Shown here in pieces: positions 40,532-51,262 of a stretch of 64,000 nucleotides of DNA. The position numbers and the translations under genes are program-made. The stretch's first letter is position 1. Each line of letters starts with the position of its first letter. The stretch is taken from contig JANLFY010000003.1 of NCBI GenBank assembly GCA_024653485.1, positions 48,686 to 112,685 of the forward strand, written 5' to 3'. The notes under the pieces were generated by a model that saw only the letters and a list, made by a program, of their open reading frames with translations, made no database searches and was not told the DNA's origin. Source of the stretch: Bacillota bacterium. Lineage in GTDB: Bacteria; Bacillota; SHA-98; UBA4971.

Positions 40532-40855
40532 ATGCAGACGATCACAAAGGAAGAGCTCATGAAGCTCGAAGAGCACATCAAAGCCTTGCCCCCTCAGGAG
40601 GAAAAGGCGGAGGTCCTTGCGGACCTGCAGCAGCTTACGTTCGTTCTTGCGAGAGCCACGTGGTTCAGGCAGCAGGCCCCAGAGGGCAGCAGGGTCTTGT
40701 GGATTGCGTCCACTGACTCGGGATTCGTCACGAGGTCTGTGAGCGAGGCATTCGTGACGACGTGGGGTCCGGTGATAATGGCAGCCGATCAGCTGTGGCT
40801 GGGAGTGGACGCGAACTCCGTCATCATGTTGTGGCAACCCGGTGCGACGTTCTAG
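40532..40855 (+). CDS. Hypothetical protein, 107 residues, family not recognised
   Basis: I do not recognise this protein. From the ATG at 40532 it has an N-terminal pair of amphipathic helices (KEELMKLEEHIKALPPQEEK, then VLADLQQLTFVLARATWF) and a C-terminal half rich in Val, Trp and Ser (SRVLWIASTDSGF, GPVIMAADQLWLGVDA) that looks like beta strands. No signal peptide, membrane helix or metal motif. AAAGGAG lies 11 bases upstream of the ATG. It probably forms a two-gene transcript with the YabG-type gene. Codon usage looks like that of its neighbours. Confidence 0.7.
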   Translation: MQTITKEELMKLEEHIKALPPQEEKAEVLADLQQLTFVLARATWFRQQAPEGSRVLWIASTDSGFVTRSVSEAFVTTWGPVIMAADQLWLGVDANSVIMLWQPGATF

Positions 40856-40919
40856 ACGCCTTGGGGATCGCTCACGGCGTGAACTCAGCCGTCCGGGCAC
40901 CAATGTGGGTACCAAAGCG

Positions 40920-40951
40920 CCCCCGGGTGTGGGGTGACCCTACCCCGGGGG
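40920..40951. terminator. Strong GC hairpin between converging genes
   Basis: CCCCCGGG and CCCGGGGG arms, 8 bp, enclosing a 16-base loop that itself contains GGGGTGACCCT. It sits between the 107-residue gene (plus) and yajC (minus), a typical place for a bidirectional terminator; no T-run follows on either strand. Confidence 0.42.
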
Positions 40952-41000
40952 ACCGCTGGGCCCTGGCCGATGAACGCGCACGCATCCTGAAAGCCGCTTC

Positions 41001-41321
41001 TCATTGGCCCCCTGCCAGCTCCGGCTCCTTGTCGCGCGCCGCCTCTCCCTTCCCAAGCACGGCACCGACCGCGGCTCGGGTCGTCTTGATGCGGACCTTC
41101 TCGGCAATCTCGACCAACAACGAGTCCTCCTTGACGTCCACGATCTGACCGTATATGCCCCCCACGGTGATGATGTGGTTCCCCTTGCGAAGGGAGTTCA
41201 ACATCTCCCGCCTCTTCTTCTGCTGAATCTGCTGCGGTCTGATGAGGAAGAAGTAGAACACGACGAACATCAGCGCGAACATCATGATACTCGAGACGAG
41301 CGACCCTTGTTGTGCGGGCAT
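41001..41321 (-). CDS. yajC: YajC, Sec translocon accessory protein
   Basis: Small membrane protein associated with SecDF. The 106-residue product has one N-terminal helix (SIMMFALMFVVFYFFLIRP), then the family motif RPQQIQQKKRREMLNSLRKG and ITVGGIYGQIVDVKEDSLLVE. The start is at the ATG at 41321, with AGAGGTG six bases upstream. It is followed by secDF in many genomes; here the HD gene and a plus-strand pair lie between. Confidence 0.95.
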   Translation of the reverse strand: MPAQQGSLVSSIMMFALMFVVFYFFLIRPQQIQQKKRREMLNSLRKGNHIITVGGIYGQIVDVKEDSLLVEIAEKVRIKTTRAAVGAVLGKGEAARDKEPELAGGQ

Positions 41322-41326
41322 GGATT

Positions 41327-43622
<2,296 letters not shown>

Positions 43623-43626
<4 letters not shown>

Positions 43627-44045
43627 CCTTCGCGCGTGCCCCCTCCCGCCGTCGGCGACATGTCTCGGCCCGTGAACGCCCCGGGCAGGAGGTCCTCCAC
43701 CCTAACCACCTTGACATCCCCTTTGAGGTTCGCCATGACAACATCGATGTCCGTGCCGAACTCGGCCAAGACCTGCCTACAAATGCCGCACGGCGCACAC
43801 GGGCCTTCGGTGTCTCCAACGACCGCTATCGCGGAGAACTCGCTCTCCCCTTCTGACACCGCTTTCGCAACAGCGCAGCGCTCAGCGCAAATCCCAGCAG
43901 GATAAGAGGCGTTCTCCACGTTGCAGCCCGCGTACACCCGGCCGCTCCTTGCGAGGAGCGCGGCTCCCACCTTGAATCGAGAGTAGGGAGCGTACGCGCG
44001 TTCCCTCGCGGCCCTCGCGATCTCGATAAGTCCGGCGTGGTCCAT
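43623..44045 (-). CDS. cdd: Cytidine deaminase
   Basis: Zinc enzyme converting cytidine or deoxycytidine to the uridine forms. YAPYSRFKVGAALLA, NVENASYPAGICAERCA (Cys zinc ligand and catalytic Glu) and PCAPCGICRQVL (two Cys ligands) are the three-cysteine tetrameric type. Length is 140 residues, with a short C-terminal extension. It overlaps queA by 4 bp, an unusual neighbour for a pyrimidine-salvage gene. Confidence 0.95.
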
Positions 44046-44066
44046 CCCGACCCCCCCATAGCGCGG

Positions 44067-44933
44067 TCATCGTCTCACGTACGCCATGAGTGTGACCGTG
44101 CTCGCTTTTTCCACCTCAAGCCTCTTCCCGTCCCGGGCGAACCGCGCGGCGATCTCGGTCAGGGCGGCGTCCAGCTCGCCAGGAGAGCCGACCGCCTTGA
44201 TCACCACGGGATTCACGGGGATCGGCTGCTGGTTCACGAGAATGACGGGCCCGGCGCACCGAACCGAGGACTGCGCTGTCATGCGCTGCCCGCCCACCTC
44301 CGCGCCTTGCGCCCCTGCGCAAAACAGAAGGTTCAGGATCTCCTTGATGTCCCGCTCATGAACGATCTCGCGGCTCCGGTAACCATCCTGCGCGTCGTAG
44401 GCCCGGACGACGACCCCGGGCCCCGCAAGCTCGGCAGCGCCGGCGGCCTCCCTCAGTCTAGTGAGCTCTTCACGGAGCCCCCCGATGTCTTCCTGCAGCC
44501 GCCGAATCTCGTCCCGTCTCTGTCTCTCTTGTTCCACCCTGGACCATGAGGCGAAGCCCGCCCGCGCAAAACCGATGGCCTCTTCGGCGTCCCTCGCCTC
44601 CACGGAAAGCGCCCTCGCCACCTCCACCGGACTTGCGGCAAGCCCCACGGCTGCCTCGAGCCGGGTGAGCGCGTTCTTGACGTATGGTACATCCTCCACC
44701 TCGAACGCGTCCGCCAGCGAACGCAATTGTAACGCCACGCTGTAACCACTGCGGCGGAGCATCTCGAGTTCACCCATTTCTCCGGGAAGGCGGAAGAGCG
44801 ACATCCGCCGGGCGAGAGCCACGCTATCGAGGGCGAGCAGCACGGATGCGCACACGAGAAGAGGCCGCAGCATGCCCCATGTGTTCGCGCCATCTTCTCG
44901 TCTCTCGTACCTCGGGTGGCGCCGGAGCGTCAA
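44067..44933 (-). CDS. DUF881 (YlxW/YlxX-type) membrane protein, copy 1
   Basis: A 288-residue protein with one N-terminal membrane helix (LLVCASVLLALDSVALA), a helical region with a coiled coil at about 135-165 (RRDEIRRLQEDIGGLREELT), and the external DUF881 domain with GPGVVVRAYDAQDGY, GAEVGGQRMTAQSS and GPVILVNQQPIPVNPVVIK. Family members in Bacillus lie near divisome genes; no function is proven. It overlaps copy 2 by 4 bp, and the shared blocks show the two arose by duplication. Confidence 0.87.
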   Translation of the reverse strand: MTLRRHPRYERREDGANTWGMLRPLLVCASVLLALDSVALARRMSLFRLPGEMGELEMLRRSGYSVALQLRSLADAFEVEDVPYVKNALTRLEAAVGLAASPVEVARALSVEARDAEEAIGFARAGFASWSRVEQERQRRDEIRRLQEDIGGLREELTRLREAAGAAELAGPGVVVRAYDAQDGYRSREIVHERDIKEILNLLFCAGAQGAEVGGQRMTAQSSVRCAGPVILVNQQPIPVNPVVIKAVGSPGELDAALTEIAARFARDGKRLEVEKASTVTLMAYVRR

Positions 44934-45976
44934 CGGCCACCGCCCCCCTTCTCGAAGCCGCTCAGCACGAGATTATCCTGTCTCTCGATTTCCACGCGTA
45001 TGCCCCATGGTTTGAGGCTGTTCCTGATGAGCTCCAGGCTGCTTGCAAGAAGCTCGGGAGAGCCCACCGCCCTGATGACAACGGGGTTCACCGCGATAGG
45101 TTGCTGGTTCACGAGCAGCAGCGGGCCCGCGCTCCTAATGGACGACGTCGCCACGAGCCGTTGCCCCCCTACTTCGACCCCGGAGGCGCCCGCGGCGAAC
45201 AGCTCGTTCACCATGTCTCTGATGTCCTTCTCCTGGACCACGTCTTCTCTCGAATAGCCGCCGGGGGCGTCGTACACCTTCACGACGATGCCCTGGCCTT
45301 CCAGAGGGCTGTACCCTGCCGTACGCCGGAGGCTCTCGAGGGCGGAGCGGAGGTTGTCCGCCTCTGCTTGCAGCAACCTGAGGGCGTCTTGGGTAGTCCT
45401 GGGGGCGATCAGGGACGTCTTGCCGCCCGTGACTTCTATCTCCACCGGCCCGGAGAGGCCGGCGAGCGTCGTCTCAGCCTGGAGCCTTGCCGTCGTCTCC
45501 GGAGAGATAGCGACGCCGTTGCCCTCAACCATCACCTGGCCGTCTGGGCCCCGGGATACGGTGACCACGGTCCGGCCCGCGATCGTCCGCACGGCGGGGT
45601 CCTCGCTGATGATGCTCAGCACCAGTCCCCTGCGGCGGTTCTCCTCCTCGCGGACTATGACATCCTGCAGGGCCCGACCGTACGTCATCATAGCCGACGC
45701 GATCTCCTCGCGACTCACGGCCTGTTCTATCTCGAACTTGAACTTCGCAAGGGCGTCCCTCACCGCAGAGTTGCGTGCAAGGCCTGAATCGGCGCACGTC
45801 AACTCATAGTAGTCAGCGAGGGCCCTCGCTCCTCCGCGGACTACCTCGGTGTCGCTGATCTCCCCTGGAAACCTCAGGAGATCAAGGGAACGGGCCAGCA
45901 TCGCCACGTTTGCGGCCATGAGCAGGACAAGGACTGCTATCAGCATCCTCGTCCCGGCGCCAGAAGGCTCTCGCAC
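44930..45976 (-). CDS. DUF881 (YlxW/YlxX-type) membrane protein, copy 2
   Basis: A 348-residue paralogue of the following gene: N-terminal helix (MLIAVLVLLMAANVAMLA), about 110 extra residues rich in beta character (VVTVSRGPDGQVMVEGNG), a coiled coil (LRLLQAEADNLRSALESL), then the DUF881 domain with VEVGGQRLVATSSIRSAG and LLLVNQQPIAVNPVVIR. The start is a GTG at 45976 behind GGGGGG; a near-consensus promoter lies 30 bases upstream, which excludes the longer open frame to 46402. Confidence 0.86.
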   Translation of the reverse strand: MREPSGAGTRMLIAVLVLLMAANVAMLARSLDLLRFPGEISDTEVVRGGARALADYYELTCADSGLARNSAVRDALAKFKFEIEQAVSREEIASAMMTYGRALQDVIVREEENRRRGLVLSIISEDPAVRTIAGRTVVTVSRGPDGQVMVEGNGVAISPETTARLQAETTLAGLSGPVEIEVTGGKTSLIAPRTTQDALRLLQAEADNLRSALESLRRTAGYSPLEGQGIVVKVYDAPGGYSREDVVQEKDIRDMVNELFAAGASGVEVGGQRLVATSSIRSAGPLLLVNQQPIAVNPVVIRAVGSPELLASSLELIRNSLKPWGIRVEIERQDNLVLSGFEKGGGGR

Positions 45977-46006
45977 GCCAGACCCCCCTCGTCCAGACTC
46001 GTCCCC

Positions 46007-46035
46007 ATTATAGCAGAAAAGGGCCGGTGCATCCA
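46007..46035 (-). promoter_or_regulatory. Extended -10 promoter for the DUF881 pair and cdd
   Basis: Minus strand: TATAAT at 46007-46012, preceded by TGC (extended -10) and, 17 bases further, TGGATG (46030-46035) as a weak -35. A perfect -10 plus the TGN motif compensates for the -35. The transcript would start about 25 bases before the GTG of copy 2. Confidence 0.65.
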
Positions 46036-46225
46036 TAAAGGCCCAGACCGAGGCGAACAAGGACTTCGTGCGGCGGCAGCGTATAGTACGGTTGAGGTGG
46101 ACGCGCTCATAAGCGTCGGGAATCCAGCGAGGCCCACCACCACGTGGTCCCCACATCACGGGAGCCCGGCTGGATCCCGCGCGCGAGGCGATCTGATGGG
46201 CGTCCGCCGGAGGGAGGATTCCACC

Positions 46226-47122
46226 ATGGCGTTTTCGCAAAGCGTCGTCATCATGCTTGTGGTGGTGATGCTCGCGGCTTCCCTGATGACCTTGCACGGG
46301 GATGCCGGCGCGCCATCCTCTGAGGTCTGGTTCGTTGGGAGGAATGTCGCCGACGTGCGTGGAGAGCCTGCAGACGACGCAGAGCGTGTCACTCAGGCAC
46401 ACATCGGCACTGAGGTCGTGGTCATCGCGGGCTCCGGTGACTGGGTCAAGGTCCGAATCCCCGCGCAGGGAGACTACCTGGGTTGGATGAGGAGAGCGGA
46501 CCTCGTTCCGGCAAGCAAGGCAGCGGCTTTCGCTTCCTCAAAGCAGCTCGCCTTGGTGCGAGTTGCGAGGGCCACGGTGCTGCGCGACGAGGGGCGTTCC
46601 GGACGGGAAGTCGCTGCAGTTACCATGGGGGCGCGCCTCGCTGTCATACGAAGACAGGGCGACCTCGTGCAGGTCGCTCTGCCGGCCGGTGAGTCCGGGT
46701 ACATCGCCGAGAACGCCGTCGTCCTCTGTGACCGGGACAACGGGCCCCCTCGCAGAGGCGTGGGAGACATCATCAAGACGGCGGAGCAGCTCCTGGGAAC
46801 CCCATACTTGTGGGGCGGCATGAGCGCGGATGGGATAGATTGCTCTGGCTTCGTGTACACAGTGTTCTACGTCAACGGCGTCATCCTCCCGCGAGACGCT
46901 CACGACCAGTACGCGGTGGGCACGCCTGTGGACCGCGCGGGTCTCCTCCCCGGTGATCTCGTGTTCTATTCAACGTACGCCAAGGGGGCATCCCATGTGG
47001 GAGTGTACACCGGCGGCCAAAAGGTGATCCAGTCCGGGTCAGCGACCGGTGGAGTCGCCGTAATCGGCTTGGACGACCCGCACTACGGCCCCAAGTACAT
47101 CGGCGCCCGCAGAGTGCTTTGA
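46226..47122 (+). CDS. Secreted SH3-NlpC/P60 cell-wall peptidase
   Basis: A 298-residue endopeptidase that likely cuts the peptide stems of peptidoglycan. An N-terminal signal helix (SVVIMLVVVMLAASLMTL) is followed by two SH3-like domains (about 35-95, with NVADVRGEPADDAERV; 110-165, with ATVLRDEGRSGREVAAV) and an NlpC/P60 domain: catalytic Cys in DGIDCSGFVYTVF, His in ASHVGVYTGG, and LGTPYLWGG. The start is the ATG at 46226, with AGGGAGGA ahead. It is divergent from the DUF881 pair and convergent with dgkA. The layout is like spore-cortex or division hydrolases, but its stage of action is unknown. Confidence 0.92.
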   Translation: MAFSQSVVIMLVVVMLAASLMTLHGDAGAPSSEVWFVGRNVADVRGEPADDAERVTQAHIGTEVVVIAGSGDWVKVRIPAQGDYLGWMRRADLVPASKAAAFASSKQLALVRVARATVLRDEGRSGREVAAVTMGARLAVIRRQGDLVQVALPAGESGYIAENAVVLCDRDNGPPRRGVGDIIKTAEQLLGTPYLWGGMSADGIDCSGFVYTVFYVNGVILPRDAHDQYAVGTPVDRAGLLPGDLVFYSTYAKGASHVGVYTGGQKVIQSGSATGGVAVIGLDDPHYGPKYIGARRVL

Positions 47123-47158
47123 CCTCCCCCGGGGCGCGATAGCGGAGTGCGGCGGCGG

Positions 47159-47542
47159 TCAGAGTGCGCGGAACATGAAGCGCGCGGCTGCGACGACCTT
47201 GGGCCCGAGGATGGCGGCACCCACCACGGCGGCCCAAACCGCGCCCACGAGGACGGTTCCCGCTGCTATGTCCTTCACCGTCTTGACGCGGACCTCCCAG
47301 CCCGGGCAGGCGATGTCGCAGATTATCTCGAGAGCCGTGTTCATGAGCTCGCACGTGATGACCAGGGCGATCGCGAGAGCGAGACACCCAAGCTCTGCCG
47401 TGGATACGCCCAGAAAGGCGGCGGCCGCAAGCGCGAGTGCTGCCGCGACAAAGTGAATGCGCATGTTGCGCTCTGACGAGAGCACGGAGATCACCCCGTG
47501 CCATGCACATCGGAAGCTCTCCCAGAGCGACCTCGTTTTCAC
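47159..47542 (-). CDS. dgkA: Diacylglycerol/undecaprenol kinase
   Basis: Small membrane kinase; Firmicutes members phosphorylate undecaprenol, recycling the lipid carrier of cell-wall synthesis. The 127-residue product has the N-terminal Ser-Glu-Arg-Asn-Met-Arg-Ile block (SSERNMRIHF), three membrane helices and the active-site stretch ITCELMNTALEIICD followed by KDIAAGTVLVGAVWA. It overlaps ybeY by 4 bp and is the last gene of the long rpsU-to-dgkA string; the standard partner set ybeY-dgkA is preserved. Confidence 0.94.
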   Translation of the reverse strand: MKTRSLWESFRCAWHGVISVLSSERNMRIHFVAAALALAAAAFLGVSTAELGCLALAIALVITCELMNTALEIICDIACPGWEVRVKTVKDIAAGTVLVGAVWAAVVGAAILGPKVVAAARFMFRAL

Positions 47543-48033
47543 CTCGCGTCACTCCCCTTGGGAGAGGCAGCAGGGGGCGCCTCGTTCGACGGAAGGCCCA
47601 ATCCCGCCATGATCTCTCTCTCGCGCTCTTCCATGTCCTCAGCTTCCTCGTCGCTAGCGTGATCGTACCCGAGCAGATGCAGAAGTCCGTGGACGGCAAG
47701 AAAGACGACGCACCGCGTGAACCCACCCATCTCTGCCGATTCCCTGGCCGCAGTCTGTAGCGATATCACGATGTCTCCGAGAACGGCTTCGCCTTCCGGA
47801 ACGTCCTGGTCATCCATGGCGAAGGAAAGCACGTCCGTAGGACAGTCTTTGGCTCGATAATCCCTGTTGAGCTCGCGAATGCGCTCGTCGTCCACCAGGG
47901 CAACGCTCACCTCGAAGTTCGACGGATCGAGTCCCTCGCGGGTCATGCCCGCCACCACCGCACGTTCGAGCGCGACTGTCAGCGCCTCGGTCACGTCGAT
48001 CTTGTCCTGAAGGTTGATGATCTCGATAGGCAT
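47539..48033 (-). CDS. ybeY: Endoribonuclease YbeY
   Basis: Single-strand RNase for 16S rRNA 3' maturation and ribosome quality control. The zinc motif HGLLHLLGYDH is complete, and the N-terminal half shows LVDDERIRELNRDYRAKDCPTDVLSF broken into LNRDYRAKDCPTDVLSF, as expected. Length is 164 residues, with a short acidic tail. It follows yqfF by 47 bp. Confidence 0.96.
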   Translation of the reverse strand: MPIEIINLQDKIDVTEALTVALERAVVAGMTREGLDPSNFEVSVALVDDERIRELNRDYRAKDCPTDVLSFAMDDQDVPEGEAVLGDIVISLQTAARESAEMGGFTRCVVFLAVHGLLHLLGYDHASDEEAEDMEEREREIMAGLGLPSNEAPPAASPKGSDAR

Positions 48034-48080
48034 GCACGACCCCCCATGCGAGCGACTGCCCGTTCAAACGAGAGCGCCGC

Positions 48081-50273
48081 TTACGCGCGCTTGGCCTCCA
48101 GGTCTCTGCTGCTCATGTCCGGGTACTCGATCCGGGCGTGGAAGATGCCGGTGAGCACCCGGACGAAAGCGCGGGCAACCCCATCCAGGTCTTTCAGAGT
48201 CAGATCGCACTCGTCGAACTGCCCGTCGGCAAGCCTTTCCTTTATTATCTTCCTCACGAGCCCCTCGATACGGCCGGGCGTCGGCCTCGCCAACGAACGC
48301 ACGGCCGCTTCCACAGAGTCGGCGAGCATCACTATGGCTGCTTCCTTTGTTTGGGGCTTGGGGCCAGGGTATCTGAAATCCCTTTCGCTGACTCGCTCCT
48401 CGCGCCCTTCGTCCGTCGCCTTATGGTAGAAGTACGGCACGAGGCTCGTCCCGTGGTGCTCCCGGATGATGTCGACTATGCCTTCCGGCAGACGGTGGCG
48501 AACGGCGAGCTCTACCCCGTCCTTCACGTGAGACGTAATGACGAGGGTGCTCAGAGTCGGAGCTATCCTGTCGTGAGGGTTGTCCTGCATGAGCTGGTTC
48601 TCCACGAAGAAATAGGGCCTCTTCATCTTGCCCACGTCATGGTAGTATGAGCCCACCCGCACCAGGAGCGAGTCAGCCCCAACTGACTCCGCCGCCGCCT
48701 CCGCCAGGTTACCCACGATTATGCTGTGGTGGTATGTCCCTGGCGCCTCCACGAGAAGCCTTCTGAGAAGCGGCTGGGTCGGGTTAGAAAGCTCGAGCAG
48801 CTTGATGGCGGACGTGATCCGGAAGAGGTTCTCGAAGAACGGCAGGAAGCCTATGGTCACTACGGTCGACAAGACCCCGTTGATGAGGCCGAGGTACCAG
48901 AATCGCGAGATTGACGGGTCGCCGACCGGCGGCCCTATGGTCGCTATGGCCACAGCCCCGGCGGCCCCAACCACCACTCCCGCCCGCATGAGGTCGGAAC
49001 GCTCGGAGATCCTGGTCACGCAGAACGTTCCGGCCAGGCCCGAGACGGTCGCAGCGGTAGCCGAGGGGAACGATCCGCCGGCGATGACGCCTGTCAAGGC
49101 GCCGAATAGCACCGCCGACAGCGCGGACAGCCTGGCATCCACGAGCACCGCAATGAGCATGGTGCCAAGGCTCACCGGCACGAGGAAGGAAGCCCCTGGC
49201 CACGGGATGGAGCATATCACGGCGGCTGCCGCGCCAATCATCACGATGATCGTGCCCAGCAATAGGAGGAGCTTGCCGCTGCAGAAAACGTCGCGCCTGT
49301 GCAGGTACAGGTACGCTCCGATCACGGACACGAGCAACACCACGAGGCTGACGATGCTGAGGAACATGAAGGGATTGAACTTCGGAACGAGGAGTCCCAG
49401 ATCTTGTAGAATCGCGATGTGGTCTTCGGTGGCGATCTCGCCGCGCCTTATCACCACTTGGCCTTTGAGGATCATCACCGGCTTGACCTGGCGAATGGCG
49501 GCCTCGCGCGCTTTCTCCACCTTTCCGGGGTTGAGCACTAAATTGGGGCTGATCTGGCTCGTGACGACCTCGGCGACCGCCCTCTCGGTCGCGTCGACCA
49601 AGCCAAGCGAAGCTACGGCGTCCGCAGCGTGCTTAGTGGCCGCGTCAAGCGTCTCCTTGCTGACGCGCATTTCTCTCATCGTCCGTCCGGCTACTGCCTT
49701 CGACGCCTCCCTCGCGACGTCGAGCTCCTCCTCTGAGAGGACCATCAGAATGGCCAGAGTCTCAGACGATAACCTCGTGCCCAAGTCTCTGAGGGCCTTT
49801 GCGGAAAGCCGGGCCACGGCGTCCTCGACCCCGTCGCGGAGCGAGGCGACCCCAACTCCTTGGCCGCCTGCGCCCGACGGACTGGCACCTAGTTTCCTCC
49901 TCTCTTCTTCCACGGCATCGAATATGAGGTCTATGGTATCCTCCGCGCTTATGCTCGCGGCGAGGCTGATGTCGTAGTTCGCTGGCGACGCGTTGGCCTC
50001 TTTTATGGCCTCTCGTGCCGCCTCCTCACGCAGACGGTCTGTGACAGGACGGTTGACTATGTCGCGCGACGCCTCGACATCGACCTTGCTGGGCTGCCCA
50101 ACCTCGAGATCCACGCGCTTCGGCACCACGATCGCCGACAGGATGAGGACGAGAGCTGCGGTCACCCCTGCAGCCACCAAGGCGCGCTGAAGACCGGGGT
50201 CTGCCCACAGCCCGGTCTTTCTGTCTTGCGCGCTCGACAGCGCTGAGGAAGGTTTTCCCATCGGAGTGGGCAC
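48081..50273 (-). CDS. yqfF: YqfF/PgpH-type seven-helix membrane HD phosphodiesterase
   Basis: Membrane phosphodiesterase; the Listeria homologue PgpH degrades cyclic di-AMP. The 730-residue product has an N-terminal helix, a large external 7TMR-HDED domain (about 60-290), seven membrane helices (about 300-500) and a cytosolic HD domain with YHHSIIVGNLAEAAAE, GSYYHDVGKMKRPYFF and IREHHGTSLVPYFYHK. All metal ligands appear intact. It sits between phoH and ybeY, its near-universal place in Firmicutes. Confidence 0.95.
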   Translation of the reverse strand: MPTPMGKPSSALSSAQDRKTGLWADPGLQRALVAAGVTAALVLILSAIVVPKRVDLEVGQPSKVDVEASRDIVNRPVTDRLREEAAREAIKEANASPANYDISLAASISAEDTIDLIFDAVEEERRKLGASPSGAGGQGVGVASLRDGVEDAVARLSAKALRDLGTRLSSETLAILMVLSEEELDVAREASKAVAGRTMREMRVSKETLDAATKHAADAVASLGLVDATERAVAEVVTSQISPNLVLNPGKVEKAREAAIRQVKPVMILKGQVVIRRGEIATEDHIAILQDLGLLVPKFNPFMFLSIVSLVVLLVSVIGAYLYLHRRDVFCSGKLLLLLGTIIVMIGAAAAVICSIPWPGASFLVPVSLGTMLIAVLVDARLSALSAVLFGALTGVIAGGSFPSATAATVSGLAGTFCVTRISERSDLMRAGVVVGAAGAVAIATIGPPVGDPSISRFWYLGLINGVLSTVVTIGFLPFFENLFRITSAIKLLELSNPTQPLLRRLLVEAPGTYHHSIIVGNLAEAAAESVGADSLLVRVGSYYHDVGKMKRPYFFVENQLMQDNPHDRIAPTLSTLVITSHVKDGVELAVRHRLPEGIVDIIREHHGTSLVPYFYHKATDEGREERVSERDFRYPGPKPQTKEAAIVMLADSVEAAVRSLARPTPGRIEGLVRKIIKERLADGQFDECDLTLKDLDGVARAFVRVLTGIFHARIEYPDMSSRDLEAKRA

Positions 50274-50284
50274 GCGTCTCCCCC

Positions 50285-51262
50285 CTATGCTTCTTCCTTG
50301 TCGTGCTCGTACCTTTCGTACGCCCTGATTACCCTCTGGACAAGCTCGTTGCGCACCACGTCCCTGTCGCTCAGGTACACGAACTCGACACCCTCAACGC
50401 CCCGAAGAATGTGCTGGATCTCCTCCAGACCAGAGAACTTCCTGCTGGGAAGGTCAGTCTGGGTGAGGTCGCCCGTGACCACGATCTTCGAGCCGAACCC
50501 CATCCTCGTCAGGAACATCTTCATCTGCTCGTGCGTCGTGTTCTGGGCCTCGTCCAGGATGATGAATGAGTCGTCGAGAGTGCGGCCGCGCATGTACGCG
50601 AGCGGCGCTATCTCGATGACACCGCGCTCCATATGTTTTCTGAATGCGTCGACGCCGACTATGTCGTATATGGCGTCGTAAAGCGGTCTGAGGTACGGGT
50701 CCACCTTCTCTTGGAGGTCGCCGGGCAGAAAGCCCAGCTTCTCACCGGCCTCGACTACGGGGCGAGTCAACACAATCCTGGAAATCTCCTTGCTCTTGAG
50801 CGCCGCGATGGCCATCGCCATTGCCAGGTAGGTCTTCCCCGTGCCCGCGGGACCGATGGCGAACACTATGCCCGACCGACGCATGGCTTCGATGTACCTC
50901 TTCTGACCGAGGGTCTTGGGGCATATCCTCTTACCTCTGGTGGTGACCTGCACGACGTCGCTCATGACTTCCACGAGGCTTGTCCCAAAGCCCTCGCTGA
51001 CCATGTCAATGGCATACCGAATGTCACCGGACGTGAGCCGGTGGCCGGCCCTCACAATCCCCAAGAGCTCCGTGAGCACCTCGCGGGCCCTCGCCACCCT
51101 AGTCGGATCGCCGTCGATGGCCAAGTCGTCCCCCCGGGACGATATGGTGACGCCAAGCTCCTTCTCGACGAGCCGAAGGGTCTCATCGCGCTTTCCGAAC
51201 AGCGCCATGGCCTCGTGCACATCCCTGAGTGGTAGTCTTTCAGGAGCCGTCTGAACGTTCAA
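50285..51262 (-). CDS. phoH: PhoH-like ATPase
   Basis: P-loop protein related to RNA helicases, probably in RNA metabolism with YbeY. The 325-residue product has Walker A GPAGTGKTYLAMAMA, Walker B FIILDEAQNTTHEQMKMFL and GDLTQTDLP; a KH-like N-terminal region (EKELGVTISSRGDDLAIDG) precedes them. It overlaps yqfD by 23 bp. The start is a TTG at 51262, the longest frame; an internal start near 51200 is possible. Confidence 0.95.
   Translation of the reverse strand: MNVQTAPERLPLRDVHEAMALFGKRDETLRLVEKELGVTISSRGDDLAIDGDPTRVARAREVLTELLGIVRAGHRLTSGDIRYAIDMVSEGFGTSLVEVMSDVVQVTTRGKRICPKTLGQKRYIEAMRRSGIVFAIGPAGTGKTYLAMAMAIAALKSKEISRIVLTRPVVEAGEKLGFLPGDLQEKVDPYLRPLYDAIYDIVGVDAFRKHMERGVIEIAPLAYMRGRTLDDSFIILDEAQNTTHEQMKMFLTRMGFGSKIVVTGDLTQTDLPSRKFSGLEEIQHILRGVEGVEFVYLSDRDVVRNELVQRVIRAYERYEHDKEEA

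Noticed and set aside
40273..40855. One broken yabG gene spanning both small plus-strand frames.
   Set aside because: The 107-residue protein does not resemble the YabG protease domain in any part, and it has its own ribosome-binding site.
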